From Verrucomicrobiota bacterium (GTDB lineage: Bacteria > Verrucomicrobiota > Verrucomicrobiia > Limisphaerales > SIBE01): a stretch of 49,363 nucleotides of DNA. Below, piece by piece: positions 17,991-26,987 of the stretch. Numbering within the stretch: position 1 is the stretch's first letter; every line of letters starts with the position of its first letter. The stretch spans positions 1-49,363 of the forward strand of contig VHDE01000038.1 in NCBI GenBank assembly GCA_016871515.1, read 5' to 3'. The notes beneath the pieces were generated by a model. It was not told where the DNA came from. It worked only from the letters and a program-made list of their open reading frames with translations, and did no database searches. The position numbers and the translations under genes are program-made.

Positions 17991-18464
17991 TACTATGGCT
18001 GGCCATTCTATTGGGAGGGACTGGCGCTCTGGGGTCCGCATGCAGTGCCTCATTTCGCGCATGATCGTGTGACAGGCGAGACAAAGCCAACGTCAGTTTC
18101 AGCGGAGGATCGGCATCTCCGCAGTGCAGATGAAATGGATGGCTATCACATCCAAGCCCGCGATGGAGAAATCGGGCACGTTGAAGACTTCCTATTGGAC
18201 GCCGAAAAGTGGGCGATCCGTTATCTTGAAGCGCACACCCGGAATTGGTGGCCGGGCAAGAAGGTCTTAATTGCTTCGACGTTGATAGAACACGTCAGTT
18301 GGGAGCAATCCAAGGTGTTTGTGGATCTGCTCCGAAACACGATCAAGGAGGCGCCAGAGTATTTGCCAGGGGAACGGATTGACCGAGGTTATGAAATGCG
18401 GCTGTTCGAGTATTATCGACGCGAGGGTTACTGGACGCGCGAACACGAAGTTCACGTTATGTAA
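17991..18464 (+). pseudogene. PRC-barrel protein, N-terminally truncated
   Basis: From GTG 18045 the frame gives 139 residues containing one PRC-barrel unit (GYHIQARDGEIGHVEDFLLDAEKWAIRYLEAHTRNWWPGKKVLI) and the following VSWEQSKVFVDL segment. Upstream of the GTG the same frame still reads YYGWPFYWEGLALWGP from 17991, which is the linker that normally follows a first PRC-barrel unit, but a TGA at 17982 closes it and the first unit is missing. So this is the second half of a usual two-unit protein. It may still be expressed from 18045. PRC-barrel proteins bind RNA or partner proteins; the function here is unknown. Confidence 0.7.
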
Positions 18465-18692
18465 TCCCGAAAGTGCGCGCTCCTGGGGTTCGCTTAGAGC
18501 CTCACGGGCGCAGTCCCAAGACAGATGGATCGTCAATTGGGTCGATGCGCTGTTTGTGGCGGCCGCCTTCGAAAGGCGTGGCAAGTAGAAACGAACAACT
18601 CGAAAAACTCGATCGCTCACCTTTATCGCGCCCGCCAACCCTTGTCGTGGTTGACGCTGCACGCCAGCAACGATAGGTTCACCGCACTAATA

Positions 18693-19079
18693 ATGATTAC
18701 GGGAAAAGCCAGCACGAGTAATTCGGTTCCAAATTACCGGATTGGAGACGAACGTTTGATCAAAGTCACGATGAACGCGGCCAAGAAGGTCGGAACACTT
18801 TTAACTAAGCAAGGTCGTCCTTCTGGTGTGCTTCGTGTCGCTGTCGTCGGCGGGGGCTGTTCCGGTTTGCAGTATAAAATGGATCTCCAAGATCAGCCTG
18901 CGAACCGGGATATTTTGGTCGAAAGCGGAGGCATCAAGGTCGTGGTCGATCCCAAAAGCGCGCTCTACGTTACGGGATCAGAGTTGGATTATGTGGACGC
19001 TCTGCAGGATGGCGGGTTTAAGGTCACGAACCCGAATGCGGCAACGACTTGTTCATGCGGCGAAAGCTTCAGTGCCTGA
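18693..19079 (+). CDS. A-type iron-sulfur cluster carrier (HesB/IscA/ErpA family)
   Basis: 128 residues from ATG 18693; the frame extends upstream but that part is not family-like. The three conserved cluster-binding cysteines are present: Cys56 in GGGCSGLQY and Cys120/Cys122 in the CSCGESF tail. These proteins hold Fe-S clusters or iron and pass them to target enzymes. The next gene (hscB-like) encodes the J-domain partner of the HscA chaperone, so the two probably form a small Fe-S biogenesis unit; iscS, iscU and hscA are not in this window. Confidence 0.92.
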   Translation: MITGKASTSNSVPNYRIGDERLIKVTMNAAKKVGTLLTKQGRPSGVLRVAVVGGGCSGLQYKMDLQDQPANRDILVESGGIKVVVDPKSALYVTGSELDYVDALQDGGFKVTNPNAATTCSCGESFSA

Positions 19080-19150
19080 CGGGGCAAGGTTGTATGAGTT
19101 AAAGGGTTGAAAGGTTAAATTAGTTCGGGCCATTTAACCCTCTCCCGTCC

Positions 19151-19762
19151 ATGCCAGACTACTTTGCTCTATTGCACGTGCCTCGTCAGCCGTGGCTGGA
19201 CGCGGAGGCTTTAAAGGAAAGATTCCTGGCCCTCTCCGTTGACGTCCATCCGGACCGGGTTCATGCGGCGTCGGAAACCGAGCGACAGGCGGCCAATGAG
19301 CGCTTTGCGGAATTGAATGCAGCTTATAATTGCCTCCGCGAACCTGTTGCCAGATTGCGTCATCTCCTCGAACTGGAACGCGGGACCAAACTCGCAAGCA
19401 TCGAACGCGTTCCAGCCGGCACAATGGAATTGTTCATGCAGGTCGGAAATCTTTGTCGCAAGGTCGATGCGTTCCTGAAGGAGAAGGACTCGGTTGATTC
19501 GCCGCTTCTCAAAGCCCGAATATTCGAAAGCGGCCTCGATTGGATGGACAAGTTAAACGCTTTGCTGGCGGTGATTCATCAAAAAGAAGAGCAATTGAAT
19601 GATGATTTGAAAGCCATGCCGCCATACTCGGATGAAGATCAGGCAGCCAACGAAGAGGCTTCATTGCCGACCAGCCGAATCGAAGAGATTTATCGAATGA
19701 TGAGCTATTACGCGCGCTGGGGCGCGCAAATTCGGGAGCGATTGGTGCAACTCTCCTTTTAG
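19151..19762 (+). CDS. hscB: Fe-S protein assembly co-chaperone HscB
   Basis: 203 residues. The N-terminal J-domain (about 1-75) carries the HPD motif at residues 33-35 (VHPDR), needed to stimulate the ATPase of the Hsp70 HscA. The C-terminal helical half (from about residue 90) is where HscB binds the IscU scaffold. It acts in the cytoplasm to help cluster transfer from IscU. It follows the IscA-like gene by 71 bp on the same strand. Other short J-domain proteins are an alternative, but the length and neighbour fit HscB. Confidence 0.85.
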   Translation: MPDYFALLHVPRQPWLDAEALKERFLALSVDVHPDRVHAASETERQAANERFAELNAAYNCLREPVARLRHLLELERGTKLASIERVPAGTMELFMQVGNLCRKVDAFLKEKDSVDSPLLKARIFESGLDWMDKLNALLAVIHQKEEQLNDDLKAMPPYSDEDQAANEEASLPTSRIEEIYRMMSYYARWGAQIRERLVQLSF

Positions 19763-19787
19763 AGAGAGCGCCTGACTTGCTGGCGTC

Positions 19788-21215
19788 CTACCATGGCAAC
19801 GAAAACGTCTTCACCGTGGTCATAGATTTGATTGCCTCGACCACCCCTTCCTTTATTCCAAGGCCGCTCTCTTTGATACCGCCGAAGGGGGAACTCTCGA
19901 TGCGATAACCGGGGACTTCGTTGACGTTTACCGTCCCGCAGCGAAGTTGCTTCACAGCCTTAATGGCTTCGTCGAGACTGTTCGTGACGACGCCAGAACT
20001 AAGTCCGTAGGGTGTCGAGTTTGCCACGGTAATGGCATCATCGAGGTCCTTGACGTTGATGATCGGCGCCAACGGGCCGAACGATTCGCACGTCACCATT
20101 CGAACGTTGCGAGGGACGTTTTGAATGACTGTTGGCTCGAACAGCGCACCCTTTCGTTCACCGCCAATAAGCAGTTTGGCGCCGGCGGCGAGGGCTTCCT
20201 GTAACACGGTTTCCAGGTAGATTGCCGCTGGTTCATCAATGACAGTGCCGACACGCGTCGCCTCATCCATCGGATTACCGCATGGATAGCCTTCCGTCTT
20301 TTTGGCAAGGCGCTGCGCGAATTCGTCGGCGACGTTTTCTTGAACCAGGATGCGTTTCACCGCGGTGCAACGCTGCCCTGAATTGCGATAGCTGCCTTCG
20401 GCCGCAAGATGGACGGCTAGATCGAGGTCTGCATCTGCCAACACGATTAGCGGATCGTTTCCACCCAATTCCAGCACCAGTCGTTTGTAGCCCGCCGTCT
20501 CCGCGATCCGTTTGCCGACCGCGACGCTGCCGGTGAACGTGACCAGCTCGACTCTGGAATCGCGCACGAGCGGTTCGGCAACTTCAGCCGTGGGACCGAG
20601 CAGCACGCTCAACATTGGGCCGGGCAGTCCGGCGTCATAGAGCAACTCGGCAAATCTCAGCGCTGTGAGCGGCGTCTTTTCCGAAGGTTTCAGGATCATC
20701 GGCGATCCCGCCGCAATCGCCGGAGCAACTTTATGCGCGACCTGGTTGAGCGGGTGATTGAATGGGGTAATTGCGACAACGCACGATAATGGTTCGCGGA
20801 AGGTAAAAATCTTCCGCGCCTTGCCCTGAGGCGAGATGTCGCATGAAAAGATCTCCCCATCATCTCGCAGTGCCTCCATCGTTGCAAAGCGTAGGACATC
20901 CAACGCACGGCCTACCTCGTAGCGCGTCTCACGGAGGCAAAGGCCCGATTCAGATGTAATCAGGCGCGCGAATTCCTCGCGCCGTTCCTCTAATCGCTGT
21001 CGAGCACGTTCCAAAATACTCGAACGCTCGAACCGATTCAGAGACTCGCGTGAGCGCAAAGCGGACTGAATGGCCAACTCGGTCTGCTCGCGCCCAGCTA
21101 ACCCAACGACTCCCGCAACTGCGGCGTCATAGGGGCTCCGCACCACGAGGGTCTTGCTGGACGTAACCTTGATTCCCGCCACATAGCAGGCGAGTTCGAC
21201 TGGGCTGTCATTCAT
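19788..21215 (-). CDS. phnY: Phosphonoacetaldehyde dehydrogenase (aldehyde dehydrogenase family)
   Basis: 475 residues with the full aldehyde dehydrogenase set: Asn153 in PFNHPLN, NAD-site FTGSVAVGKRI near residue 227, catalytic Glu249 in LELGGNDP and nucleophile Cys283 in SGQRCTAVKR. The family alone allows many aldehydes. The specific call comes from context: phnA (phosphonoacetate hydrolase) and phnW (AEP transaminase) lie upstream on the same strand. In that pathway PhnY oxidises phosphonoacetaldehyde to phosphonoacetate with NAD+. A ~140-bp palindromic element separates it from phnA. Confidence 0.85.
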   Translation of the reverse strand: MNDSPVELACYVAGIKVTSSKTLVVRSPYDAAVAGVVGLAGREQTELAIQSALRSRESLNRFERSSILERARQRLEERREEFARLITSESGLCLRETRYEVGRALDVLRFATMEALRDDGEIFSCDISPQGKARKIFTFREPLSCVVAITPFNHPLNQVAHKVAPAIAAGSPMILKPSEKTPLTALRFAELLYDAGLPGPMLSVLLGPTAEVAEPLVRDSRVELVTFTGSVAVGKRIAETAGYKRLVLELGGNDPLIVLADADLDLAVHLAAEGSYRNSGQRCTAVKRILVQENVADEFAQRLAKKTEGYPCGNPMDEATRVGTVIDEPAAIYLETVLQEALAAGAKLLIGGERKGALFEPTVIQNVPRNVRMVTCESFGPLAPIINVKDLDDAITVANSTPYGLSSGVVTNSLDEAIKAVKQLRCGTVNVNEVPGYRIESSPFGGIKESGLGIKEGVVEAIKSMTTVKTFSLPW

Positions 21216-21227
21216 ACTCTAGCGAGG

Positions 21228-21367
21228 CAGCAGTTCTCATTTTGGCAGATCTTGGCAGGGCGCGTCGCTCCATGCGCGCCGTTTGCCGCAAATGGCCTTG
21301 AATTTCCGGCCCTGTTTCGGCGCGCACGGAGTGACGCGCCATACCGTTGGTCCAAAAATGAGAACTG
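21228..21367. repeat. Palindromic element with terminal inverted repeats, family B (copy 2)
   Basis: Ends CAGTTCTCATTTTGG (from 21231) and CCAAAAATGAGAACTG (to 21366) are near-perfect inverted repeats. Inside, GCAGGGCGCGTCGCTCC faces GGAGTGACGCGCC, as in the copy at 2611. It lies between phnA and phnY. Confidence 0.8.
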
Positions 21368-21376
21368 ATGGGGCGA

Positions 21377-22627
21377 TCACGACTGAATCCCATTTGTCAC
21401 AAAATCGAAAATATCGAAGTTCCGTGGATCGCTGGCGGCTTTGGCAACGTATTCGGCGTTCAACGGTTCCGAAATAATTAACGGCACCATTTCCTCATAC
21501 CGGCCGCCGTGAGAACGCAATCCACCGCGTAGAGCGCTTAAATCGTGGTGTTCGGGCGTGCGGCCAATCACCACGTCGCGCTTGGACATGACGACAAGGT
21601 CTCCGATACGGTCTGGCGGCAACTCGAGTTTGCGCGCCGCAGTCTTGCGGTCATAAACCTCCGTGATTTCTTCAAATTCTATGAGCCTCTCCTTGATCGG
21701 ACCGAGCATCTTGAAATCCGAGAGGTGAATGACCGCAAACGACCCGAGAGCTCCGTGGTGAACGACATACGGATCTGTAATCGGAAGAATGACGCGAACG
21801 CCGTTCCCGAATTCTTTATGGAGGAACGTTTCCAGATAAATCACATTTGGGTCGCCCGAAAGCATTTGTTTAGCGTTCATTCCGTGGTCCGCGGTCGCGC
21901 CAACCACAGCTCCAAGTCCAACCAGCTGGCCCAGGAGTTCATCAATCGCAGCGTAGAACGCGAGCGCTTCGGTGGCTTCAGGCGCATGCAGGTGCTGGAT
22001 GTAATCCGTAAGAGATAAGTACACGAAATCCGCCGCTTCTCGCTTGATGAGCGCCACTCCAGCCTGGAGAACGAAGAGACTCGCTTCCGCGCTATAGATC
22101 GGGGGCGTGCGCTGGCCCACTAGTTTTTCCACATTCGAGATCCCATGTGTCTGTTCCTCAGCTTGGTTCGCCTTTTCGGATGAAAACGCAATTCCGTCCA
22201 AGCCATGTGAAAGTATATCGCGGAGTTTCTCTTTTGCTGTGACCATCGCGACGCGCCGTCCAGCGCGGGCCGCTGCGGCCGCGATGGTTTCGGCCCGAAG
22301 ATATCGCGACGAATTCATCATCACCTCGGCTCCTGTGGCCGGATCAAGAAAGAAGTTGCCGCTGATCCCGTGAACCGATGGAGCAACACCGGTGATTATC
22401 GAAGCGTTGTTGACGTTGGTAAAAGAAGGCAGAGCGCCTCGAGCCATTGTCCGATGCCCATGAACCGCGAGCTTCGTGAGGTTCGGCATCCTGCCGCGAG
22501 TCAATGCCGCGTTCAAATACTCGTCCGCCGAACCATCCAGACAAATCACTGCCACGGGTCGTGCAGGCGGAGCATAACGACGGCCATTGACTTCGAATGG
22601 TTTTATCGCCGGTGATGACATGTACAA
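21377..22627 (-). CDS. phnA: Phosphonoacetate hydrolase
   Basis: 416 residues of the alkaline-phosphatase superfamily. It cleaves the C-P bond of phosphonoacetate to give acetate and phosphate with two Zn2+. Visible features: Asp31 in VICLDGSADEYL (metal), nucleophilic Thr70 in PSFTNVNNASIITG, and metal ligands in LSLTDYIQHLHAP and ATADHGMNAKQ. The wording of these blocks is that of PhnA and not of general phosphodiesterases. Together with PhnW and PhnY it completes 2-aminoethylphosphonate breakdown to acetate, phosphate and (via transamination) alanine. vapC ends 24 bp upstream. Confidence 0.93.
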   Translation of the reverse strand: MYMSSPAIKPFEVNGRRYAPPARPVAVICLDGSADEYLNAALTRGRMPNLTKLAVHGHRTMARGALPSFTNVNNASIITGVAPSVHGISGNFFLDPATGAEVMMNSSRYLRAETIAAAAARAGRRVAMVTAKEKLRDILSHGLDGIAFSSEKANQAEEQTHGISNVEKLVGQRTPPIYSAEASLFVLQAGVALIKREAADFVYLSLTDYIQHLHAPEATEALAFYAAIDELLGQLVGLGAVVGATADHGMNAKQMLSGDPNVIYLETFLHKEFGNGVRVILPITDPYVVHHGALGSFAVIHLSDFKMLGPIKERLIEFEEITEVYDRKTAARKLELPPDRIGDLVVMSKRDVVIGRTPEHHDLSALRGGLRSHGGRYEEMVPLIISEPLNAEYVAKAASDPRNFDIFDFVTNGIQS

Positions 22628-22651
22628 TAGTGGGCGATTGAGCTTCCAATT

Positions 22652-23077
22652 TCAGGCTTCATTACCTGGATTGAACTTTCCGCCATAACCGGGCCGGTAC
22701 AGTTGAAGCTCCAAAACAGGGGCCATCAAATCGAAGTGCTGGTCAATGGCGTACACACGGCATTGCCATGTCACAGCCAAGCTCGCAATGAGAATATCAG
22801 TTGCCGGAATCGTCAGACCCCGATCCCGAAGCCGTCGCGCGCATTGCGTCGCAAATTCCCATCCCACCTCCGGCATCGGTTTGCAAGGGATGCATTCGAA
22901 GTATGCGTCGAGTCGCTTGCGCTCCTCTGACCGGGCAGCGCCGAGGACTTCAAGTTTTACGAGACCACACCAGACTGCATCGTACTCCTCCAGCAGGGCC
23001 TCAAGTGCAACCTTGACCTCTAGCTTGCCGTCGCGTCTGCCAGCTTCGATCCAGACCGAAGAATCGACTAAAACCAT
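22652..23077 (-). CDS. vapC: PIN-domain ribonuclease toxin (VapC family)
   Basis: 141 residues. The PIN-domain acidic residues are present: Asp5 in VLVDSSVWIE, a Glu in the WCGLVKLEVLGA segment near residue 43, and TDILIASLA near residue 93. VapC proteins are Mg2+-dependent RNases that cut tRNA or rRNA and are held inactive by the cognate antitoxin. The start ATG overlaps the antitoxin stop by one base (TAATG), so the pair is translationally coupled. The pair sits inside the phosphonate gene run. Confidence 0.9.
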   Translation of the reverse strand: MVLVDSSVWIEAGRRDGKLEVKVALEALLEEYDAVWCGLVKLEVLGAARSEERKRLDAYFECIPCKPMPEVGWEFATQCARRLRDRGLTIPATDILIASLAVTWQCRVYAIDQHFDLMAPVLELQLYRPGYGGKFNPGNEA

Positions 23078-23277
23078 TAATCCCCTTTTTCGACTTCATC
23101 GTTGGTTACCTGGAAATCAAACGCTCCTTCCCGGAGCATCCGCCCAAATTCGCTAGCCTTCTTACGCCGGACAAACTCGACGACGGCTTTACTCACCGCT
23201 GGACTCTTCTTGCTCTCGCCCGTTAACTTCACAAGCTCGTCCAATACAGTTTCATCAATGTCGACTGTGATTCTCAT
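23077..23277 (-). CDS. vapB: VapB-type antitoxin
   Basis: 66 residues starting MRITVDIDETVLDELVKLTG, a ribbon-helix-helix-like N-terminus of the short antitoxin family often paired with PIN toxins. The C-terminal ~25 residues are the part that would block the toxin. Such antitoxins repress their own operon; a perfect 7+7 palindrome lies about 50 bp upstream. Confidence 0.85.
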   Translation of the reverse strand: MRITVDIDETVLDELVKLTGESKKSPAVSKAVVEFVRRKKASEFGRMLREGAFDFQVTNDEVEKGD

Positions 23278-23324
23278 CGCTCGGATTAACTAGCATCTTA
23301 AAGCGTCAATTGCAATAATAAAAT

Positions 23325-23361
23325 GATGCATAATGCATCTATAGTATTCCCCAAATGCATC
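23325..23361. promoter_or_regulatory. Probable vapBC operator palindrome
   Basis: GATGCAT-A-ATGCATC (23325-23339) is a perfect 7-bp inverted repeat, and a third half-site ATGCATC follows at 23355-23361. Position upstream of vapB fits autoregulation by the antitoxin. Confidence 0.55.
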
Positions 23362-24502
23362 ACAAGTCATCTTTCGTATCGCAAAGCTCGTTTACAGACT
23401 CCTCTATAGCGCACAAAAGGCTGCGCACGTCGGCTTCGAATATTCTTCCAATAGAAGCTATGCGAAACGTATCCGCCTGACTGATCTTCCCGGGATAAAT
23501 AATCATGTCGTTGTCGCTCAACCGTCGATAGAACTTGTCGAATTGGAAGTCGAAATCGGTCGGGTAGTGAAAAGATGTGATAACATAGCTTTGCACCTCG
23601 GGATTTAGATAAGACCGAAAGCCGAGTCGTTTCATTCCGTCGAGCAACACCGTGTGATTGTTTCGATAACGAGCGGCCCTTCCGGCAACTCCGCCCTCCA
23701 GGTCAAACTCTCGCAGCGCTTGCTGAAATGCCAAGATGGTGTGCGTCGCGGGCGTATAACGAAATTGGCCATTCTTCTCGAAACCCTTCCATTGTCCGAG
23801 CAAGTCTAAGCTCAACGTACGGGCAAAGCCTTCGGTCGCCAGTAAAGCGGCCCGCCGAGCCAAGATGAACGAAAAACCGGGCACCCCCTCGAGACACTTG
23901 TTGGGAGACGATATTAGGAAGTCAATTCCTGAGCTGACCAGATCGATAGGAATCGCGCCGAAACTGCTGATCGCGTCGACAATGTAAATGCGCTGATGAT
24001 CCTTGACGATGCGTCCAATCTCCGTAATCGGATTCAAGATGCCGGTTGTCGTCTCGCAATGCACCGCTGCTACATGTGTGATCGTTGAGTCGCCGGACAG
24101 AACACTCTGTAACATGTCCAAGTCAGGAATCTGATTCTCCGGAGTTCGTAATACTCTCGTCGCGATCCTGAGATGGGACGCCATTTGGATCAGGCGCTCG
24201 CCATACGCGCCGTTAGCCAGGGCAAGCAGTTTGCCGTTTGGTGGCAGGACCGACGAAACAACGGCTTCAACTCCGAACGTGCCGCTCCCTTGCATCAGGA
24301 TTGTCTCAAACCCGGTCTCTCTCGAAACGCCCGCGATTTCGAGAAGCTTGTCGCGGATGCTGGCAACGACTTCATTGAACTCGAAGTGCCACGAACCGGC
24401 GTCGCGTAACATCGCTTGTTTTACCGAGAGGCTGGTGGTTAGTGGTCCTGGGGTAAATAACGTCTTATCCTTGGCTGTGGGCAAAGTGAGCTTGTGTTTC
24501 AT
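23360..24502 (-). CDS. phnW: 2-aminoethylphosphonate-pyruvate transaminase
   Basis: 380 residues, fold-type I (class V) aminotransferase. TLFTPGPLTTS near residue 14 and the PLP lysine Lys202 in SSPNKCLEGVPGF are the hallmarks of PhnW, with Asp176 in VDAISSFG holding the cofactor ring. It moves the amino group of 2-aminoethylphosphonate to pyruvate, making phosphonoacetaldehyde and alanine; PhnY and PhnA then act. The gene ends just before the vapBC promoter region and starts 29 bp after the alkaline-phosphatase-superfamily gene, so the two may share a transcript. Confidence 0.93.
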   Translation of the reverse strand: MKHKLTLPTAKDKTLFTPGPLTTSLSVKQAMLRDAGSWHFEFNEVVASIRDKLLEIAGVSRETGFETILMQGSGTFGVEAVVSSVLPPNGKLLALANGAYGERLIQMASHLRIATRVLRTPENQIPDLDMLQSVLSGDSTITHVAAVHCETTTGILNPITEIGRIVKDHQRIYIVDAISSFGAIPIDLVSSGIDFLISSPNKCLEGVPGFSFILARRAALLATEGFARTLSLDLLGQWKGFEKNGQFRYTPATHTILAFQQALREFDLEGGVAGRAARYRNNHTVLLDGMKRLGFRSYLNPEVQSYVITSFHYPTDFDFQFDKFYRRLSDNDMIIYPGKISQADTFRIASIGRIFEADVRSLLCAIEESVNELCDTKDDL

Positions 24503-24531
24503 GCGGGGCTTCTAACGAACGGCCACAAAGT

Positions 24532-25551
24532 TTAGCGGGGAGTTTTTGAACCTTTGAAAGCCTGGAGAACAGGTTTGCCAATCCAGCAAGATGGTGCTTT
24601 CAATCCAAAAACATAAGCTATGGTTGCCGCCGTGTCATAGGTATTTACTGGCGCTTCGATCTCGATTCCAGCTTCCACGCCCGGGCCATAAATAATCCAC
24701 GGAATCTCGATCTCGTCCATCGTCGCTCCTCCATGCCCTTTACCTTTGCCTCCGTGATCCGCGGTGACGAGAACCAAAGTTTTGTCTCCAACGCCTGATT
24801 CATTAATCGAATCCACCACCGCGCCAATAAGGGAATCGGTCAGCTCAACTGACTTATCGTACTGCCAGCTATCCCATCCGAAGCCATGCCCGGCGTGGTC
24901 CACGCCATCAAAATGGATGAACGCAAAATGCGGCTTTTCCTCCTTCAAATAGCGCGCCGCTTTCGCTGCTGTTTCAATTGCATCCTTAACATGCTCGATC
25001 TTGTTCAGGGCGTGCCGTTCCAACAGTCGTCCAAACCCTTGCCAGTCGTGGAAGCACGTGATCACGCTTTCGGGACGCTGCTCCCGCAAGACTCCGAAAA
25101 TCGTTGGAAACATACCCCCGGAGCCGACCGATATTGGCGTGATTTCAAACTTGTTCGTTTCCCAGTCGTTTGAAGTGACTCCATGTTGTTCCGGACCAGC
25201 ACCCATAATCATCGACGCCCAGTTCGGGCTGCTGACTGTCGGCATTACGGCGCGCGCGTGAAATGTGTGGGCGCCACCCTTAACGAGTTTGTTCAAATGA
25301 GGTGTTTGCGTTTTTCGAATGCCATTTGGACTTAACCCATCAATGCCAATAACAACAACATGTTCTACGCCGCTGATGGCAGCGCGCATTGACTCGGTCG
25401 ATACGTGCGATAACAGGCAGAACAATACGAAAGCTTCCATTCGAATGGCGCAGCTCGAATGGATACGCGCGCGGACGGGCCGCCGCTTTTGATCGTTGGT
25501 GTTGGCAAAAGAAGACATCGCTCTAGTTGTATTGGTCGGCATGGATTTCAT
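24532..25551 (-). CDS. Alkaline phosphatase superfamily protein (nucleotide pyrophosphatase/phosphodiesterase type)
   Basis: 339 residues from the ATG at 25551, which directly follows the previous stop (TAAATG); ATG 25440 is an alternative that puts a hydrophobic export segment at the N-terminus. Metal-site blocks: VVIGIDGLSPNGI (Asp), PTVSSPNWASMIMG (nucleophilic Ser/Thr position), IHFDGVDHAGHGFGW and VTADHGGKGKGHGG. These are the type I phosphodiesterase/nucleotide pyrophosphatase set. It is probably exported and may release phosphate or a phosphonate from esters, which would suit its place upstream of phnW. That link is inference. Confidence 0.8.
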   Translation of the reverse strand: MKSMPTNTTRAMSSFANTNDQKRRPVRARIHSSCAIRMEAFVLFCLLSHVSTESMRAAISGVEHVVVIGIDGLSPNGIRKTQTPHLNKLVKGGAHTFHARAVMPTVSSPNWASMIMGAGPEQHGVTSNDWETNKFEITPISVGSGGMFPTIFGVLREQRPESVITCFHDWQGFGRLLERHALNKIEHVKDAIETAAKAARYLKEEKPHFAFIHFDGVDHAGHGFGWDSWQYDKSVELTDSLIGAVVDSINESGVGDKTLVLVTADHGGKGKGHGGATMDEIEIPWIIYGPGVEAGIEIEAPVNTYDTAATIAYVFGLKAPSCWIGKPVLQAFKGSKTPR

Positions 25552-26040
25552 TTACGGAGTGCAAACGACTGGTGTGACGCCATTCTGAGCGGACTGCGTC
25601 CATTCGGTGACAATTCTCTCGCCTTCGGCGGTATTCATGGAAAACCATTGCGCATCGGACAAGCGTTTTACAAACCGATGGCCCTGCGCTAAAGCCCGGC
25701 CCATCTGCGGTGAGCTCCCGGACACTTGGGCGGCCTCCATTTGTTTTTTCAATTCGGCCGAATACTTTTCCAGGTAAGCAACTTTCCATGACGATTTGTC
25801 TCTCGCATCGCCGCTTGCAGAAATAACCACGGCGCGGACAGCGTCCTCTTGAGCGTCGTCGGTTCCTTTGATGGGCGGCACAGCCGTTCGTGGCGCCGTA
25901 AAGAGCTTTTGCGCGCTTAAGTCGAAGAAGAATGCTTTCTCCGATTGGGCGCCTTCGCGCAGGAACCGGAAAAAGAAGAAGCCCGCCACGCCTAACATCG
26001 CTAGGGCGAGGACGATCTTGGCCAGATTGGGAGAATTCAT
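25552..26040 (-). CDS. Single-pass membrane protein of unknown function
   Basis: 162 residues: a membrane segment at about residues 7-26 (IVLALAMLGVAGFFFFRFL) and a soluble part rich in Ala, Lys and Glu. I recognise no domain. It follows a pseudopilin-like gene by 21 bp, an arrangement I recall as recurrent in this phylum, so it may work with that pseudopilin. Its stop directly abuts the next gene's first ATG. Confidence 0.65.
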   Translation of the reverse strand: MNSPNLAKIVLALAMLGVAGFFFFRFLREGAQSEKAFFFDLSAQKLFTAPRTAVPPIKGTDDAQEDAVRAVVISASGDARDKSSWKVAYLEKYSAELKKQMEAAQVSGSSPQMGRALAQGHRFVKRLSDAQWFSMNTAEGERIVTEWTQSAQNGVTPVVCTP

Positions 26041-26061
26041 GGACGAAGGACAAGGATCGGC

Positions 26062-26892
26062 TCAGTGCGGATCGGCCTTGGCGGACCACCAGCATTGGTT
26101 GGTACTGCACGGAATACGCGCCGGATCGAGAAAAGAGGCGCTGCCATCGGCCAACGCGTAATTCGATTTTCGATTGTGCCGGACAGCTCCTTTGTCTCCC
26201 TGCGCGAGCCGGTTGAATCCGGCGCTGTTCGCGTTGCCAACCTCCTTCCAAATCCACCAGCGGTCTTGCGGCCATACGCCAAAGACATCACTGTGGCCGT
26301 CGCCAAATAGGATCAGATTGGATGGCGCTTCGACCATCGGCCAACGACAGAGGTTGTTTTCGTAACCGCTCGGCCGGCCGAACGGCGGTGGCGCACCACC
26401 CTGGTTCCAATGCACGTTGACAGCTCCGATCCCGCTTGGGATGTCAATTTCACCGGGAGCGAACTGACCGACAATCGACGGTTTCGCGACCTTCGCTTTG
26501 GGTGGCTTGCCACTGGCATAGACTTCTTCTTTCTCGGTCGGGCAATCATAGAGCCTCGGATTTCCGCCCACATACTTGAACAGGTAAGGACGCCAGCAAG
26601 ACTCAAAACCCTGAGGAAGTCTATCTTGAATGGGAGGAAACCACTCTTCGTTGTCTCCAATGTACAAGTGTGTAGCGAGCCCGAGTTGTTTGTGACTGTT
26701 CAAACAATAAATTTGGTTCCCTTTCGCTTTGGCCTTGCTCAATGCCGGCAGGAGCATCGACGCCAGCAAGCTGATGATGGCAATGACCACCAACAATTCG
26801 ATCAAGGTGAAAGCGCAGAGACGAGCATCGTAAGGCTGGCCGCCAAATCTCGCTGCCCGCTCATTTCCTCGCCATCGCATAACCTCGTTCAA
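26062..26892 (-). CDS. Pseudopilin-like protein (prepilin N-terminus, H-X9-DG)
   Basis: 276 residues. The prepilin segment is at about residues 28-50 ([20 protein letters not shown]), after a leader longer than usual. The C-terminus contains [17 protein letters not shown], an exact H-X9-DG motif. An internal ATG could shorten the leader. It is probably processed by a prepilin peptidase and displayed by a type II secretion-like apparatus encoded elsewhere. It is one of three in this window and is followed by a small membrane protein gene. Confidence 0.88.
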   Translation of the reverse strand: MNEVMRWRGNERAARFGGQPYDARLCAFTLIELLVVIAIISLLASMLLPALSKAKAKGNQIYCLNSHKQLGLATHLYIGDNEEWFPPIQDRLPQGFESCWRPYLFKYVGGNPRLYDCPTEKEEVYASGKPPKAKVAKPSIVGQFAPGEIDIPSGIGAVNVHWNQGGAPPPFGRPSGYENNLCRWPMVEAPSNLILFGDGHSDVFGVWPQDRWWIWKEVGNANSAGFNRLAQGDKGAVRHNRKSNYALADGSASFLDPARIPCSTNQCWWSAKADPH

Positions 26893-26987
26893 TCTCCGGC
26901 AGGTTAGACAGGAGTTGCCTCGGAAACAATGCCGATTTAACTCGGAGTATAAGCTGAGATAAGCTGAGCAGAGAGAAAGCGCTCGCC

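Noticed and set aside
18525..18692. Extension of the Fe-S carrier with a CAVCGG zinc-like motif
   Set aside because: The 56 extra residues are not like the family; a single CxxC in non-conserved sequence is weak evidence.
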